The notes below the pieces were generated by a model. That model was not told the origin of the DNA and made no database searches. It was given only the letters and a program-made list of their open reading frames with translations. A DNA stretch of 32,810 nucleotides from Roseivirga sp. UBA7431 (GTDB lineage Bacteria > Bacteroidota > Bacteroidia > Cytophagales > Cyclobacteriaceae), in assembly GCA_002477595.1 (NCBI GenBank), contig DLQN01000068.1, positions 3,810 through 36,619 on the forward strand, given 5' to 3'. A program made the translations under genes and the position numbers. This document shows positions 32,581 through 32,810 of this stretch, piece after piece (positions within the stretch are counted from its first letter, which is position 1; each line of letters begins with the position of its first letter).

Positions 32581-32810
32581 TTAGGCTTTCATCAATTCTC
32601 TAGCAGAATCAAAAGCATTCTTAGAGGCTTGTTTTCCGCCTATCATTTCTGCGATTTCATTTAAGCGTTCTTCGTGATTCAATTTGCGGATCTGGCTTGT
32701 GGTGGTTTCTGAGCTTTCATCCTTAAATACGAAGTAATGGGATTGTCCTTTTGCAGCAATTTGTGGGAGATGTGTGATGGTGATCACTTGGTGATTTTTA
32801 GCCATCTCCA
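32581..32810 (-). CDS. recN: DNA repair protein RecN, C-terminal fragment (5' part off window)
   Basis: Last 75 or so residues of the SMC-like ATPase RecN, which acts in double-strand-break repair. The visible part includes the Walker-B-adjacent histidine-switch stretch VITITHLPQIAAKGQSHYFV and the tail (SQIRKLNHEERLNEIAEMIG, then GKQASKNAFDSARELM) that is diagnostic for RecN. The frame is open to the right edge, so the gene begins beyond the window; the methionine at 32805 is internal, not a start. Confidence 0.93.
   Translation of the reverse strand, partial: EMAKNHQVITITHLPQIAAKGQSHYFVFKDESSETTTSQIRKLNHEERLNEIAEMIGGKQASKNAFDSARELMKA

Noticed and set aside
32581..32805. A complete 74-residue gene beginning at the methionine at 32805
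   Set aside because: The frame continues to the right edge and the residues match the middle of RecN's C-terminal lobe, so it is a truncated recN.
1..32810. CRISPR arrays, insertion sequences, attachment sites, tRNA and rRNA genes
   Set aside because: No regularly spaced repeats, transposase or integrase frames, terminal inverted repeats or cloverleaf-like segments were seen; all gaps are under 140 bases.

Overview
The window looks like ordinary chromosome from a member of the Bacteroidota, most likely a marine Cytophagales-type bacterium. The clues are the families present (DUF3078 protein, Porin_10-like putative porin, carboxypeptidase-like regulatory domain protein, FabI/LpxK/LptG lipid genes, an AsnB-named secreted family typical of the phylum), several -33/-7 type promoters (TTTG, about 19 bp, TAnnTTTG), weak Shine-Dalgarno signals and moderately AT-rich DNA. 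I see no insertion sequence, prophage, CRISPR array, rRNA or tRNA, and no gap over 300 bases without a gene.

Region 1 (1-11431) holds much of menaquinone synthesis on the minus strand: menI, menF and menD as one tightly coupled operon, then menE, then menB running off the left edge. It is interrupted by unrelated genes: a plus-strand carboxypeptidase-like-domain protein between menD and menE, and an XRE/S24 LexA-like repressor, a small beta-barrel and a large secreted Asp-box propeller protein between menE and menB. MenC and MenA are not in the window.

Region 2 (11490-18466) has a histidine-phosphatase protein, then a minus-strand operon of Nif3-like metal protein, coiled-coil zinc-ribbon protein and exported TPR protein. 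It is followed by plus-strand lpxK (lipid A 4'-kinase) and a large putative porin.

Region 3 (18463-25552) carries a DUF3078 outer-membrane protein, miaE (tRNA hydroxylase), an exported protein of the family usually mislabelled asparagine synthetase B, an orphan MacB/FtsX-type permease, a small membrane protein, and a minus-strand operon of glycosyltransferase, ECF sigma factor and rsmG.

Region 4 (25625-32810) has the operon tgt-lptG-eamA on the plus strand. On the minus strand are an M23 peptidase, ispE, fabI, an OprB-like porin and the 3' end of recN. Together the window is rich in envelope genes (LpxK, LptG, FabI, IspE, porins, M23) with quinone and tRNA-modification genes.

I did not find a clear new multi-gene system. 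The points most worth a second look are a Tgt enzyme whose three zinc cysteines are replaced, a secreted AsnB-named protein whose single cysteine sits in a nucleophile-elbow-like motif, inverted repeats upstream of the S24 repressor, a menB promoter predicting a leaderless mRNA, and the fact that all seven convergent gene ends abut or overlap while the three clear intrinsic terminators all lie between co-directional genes.
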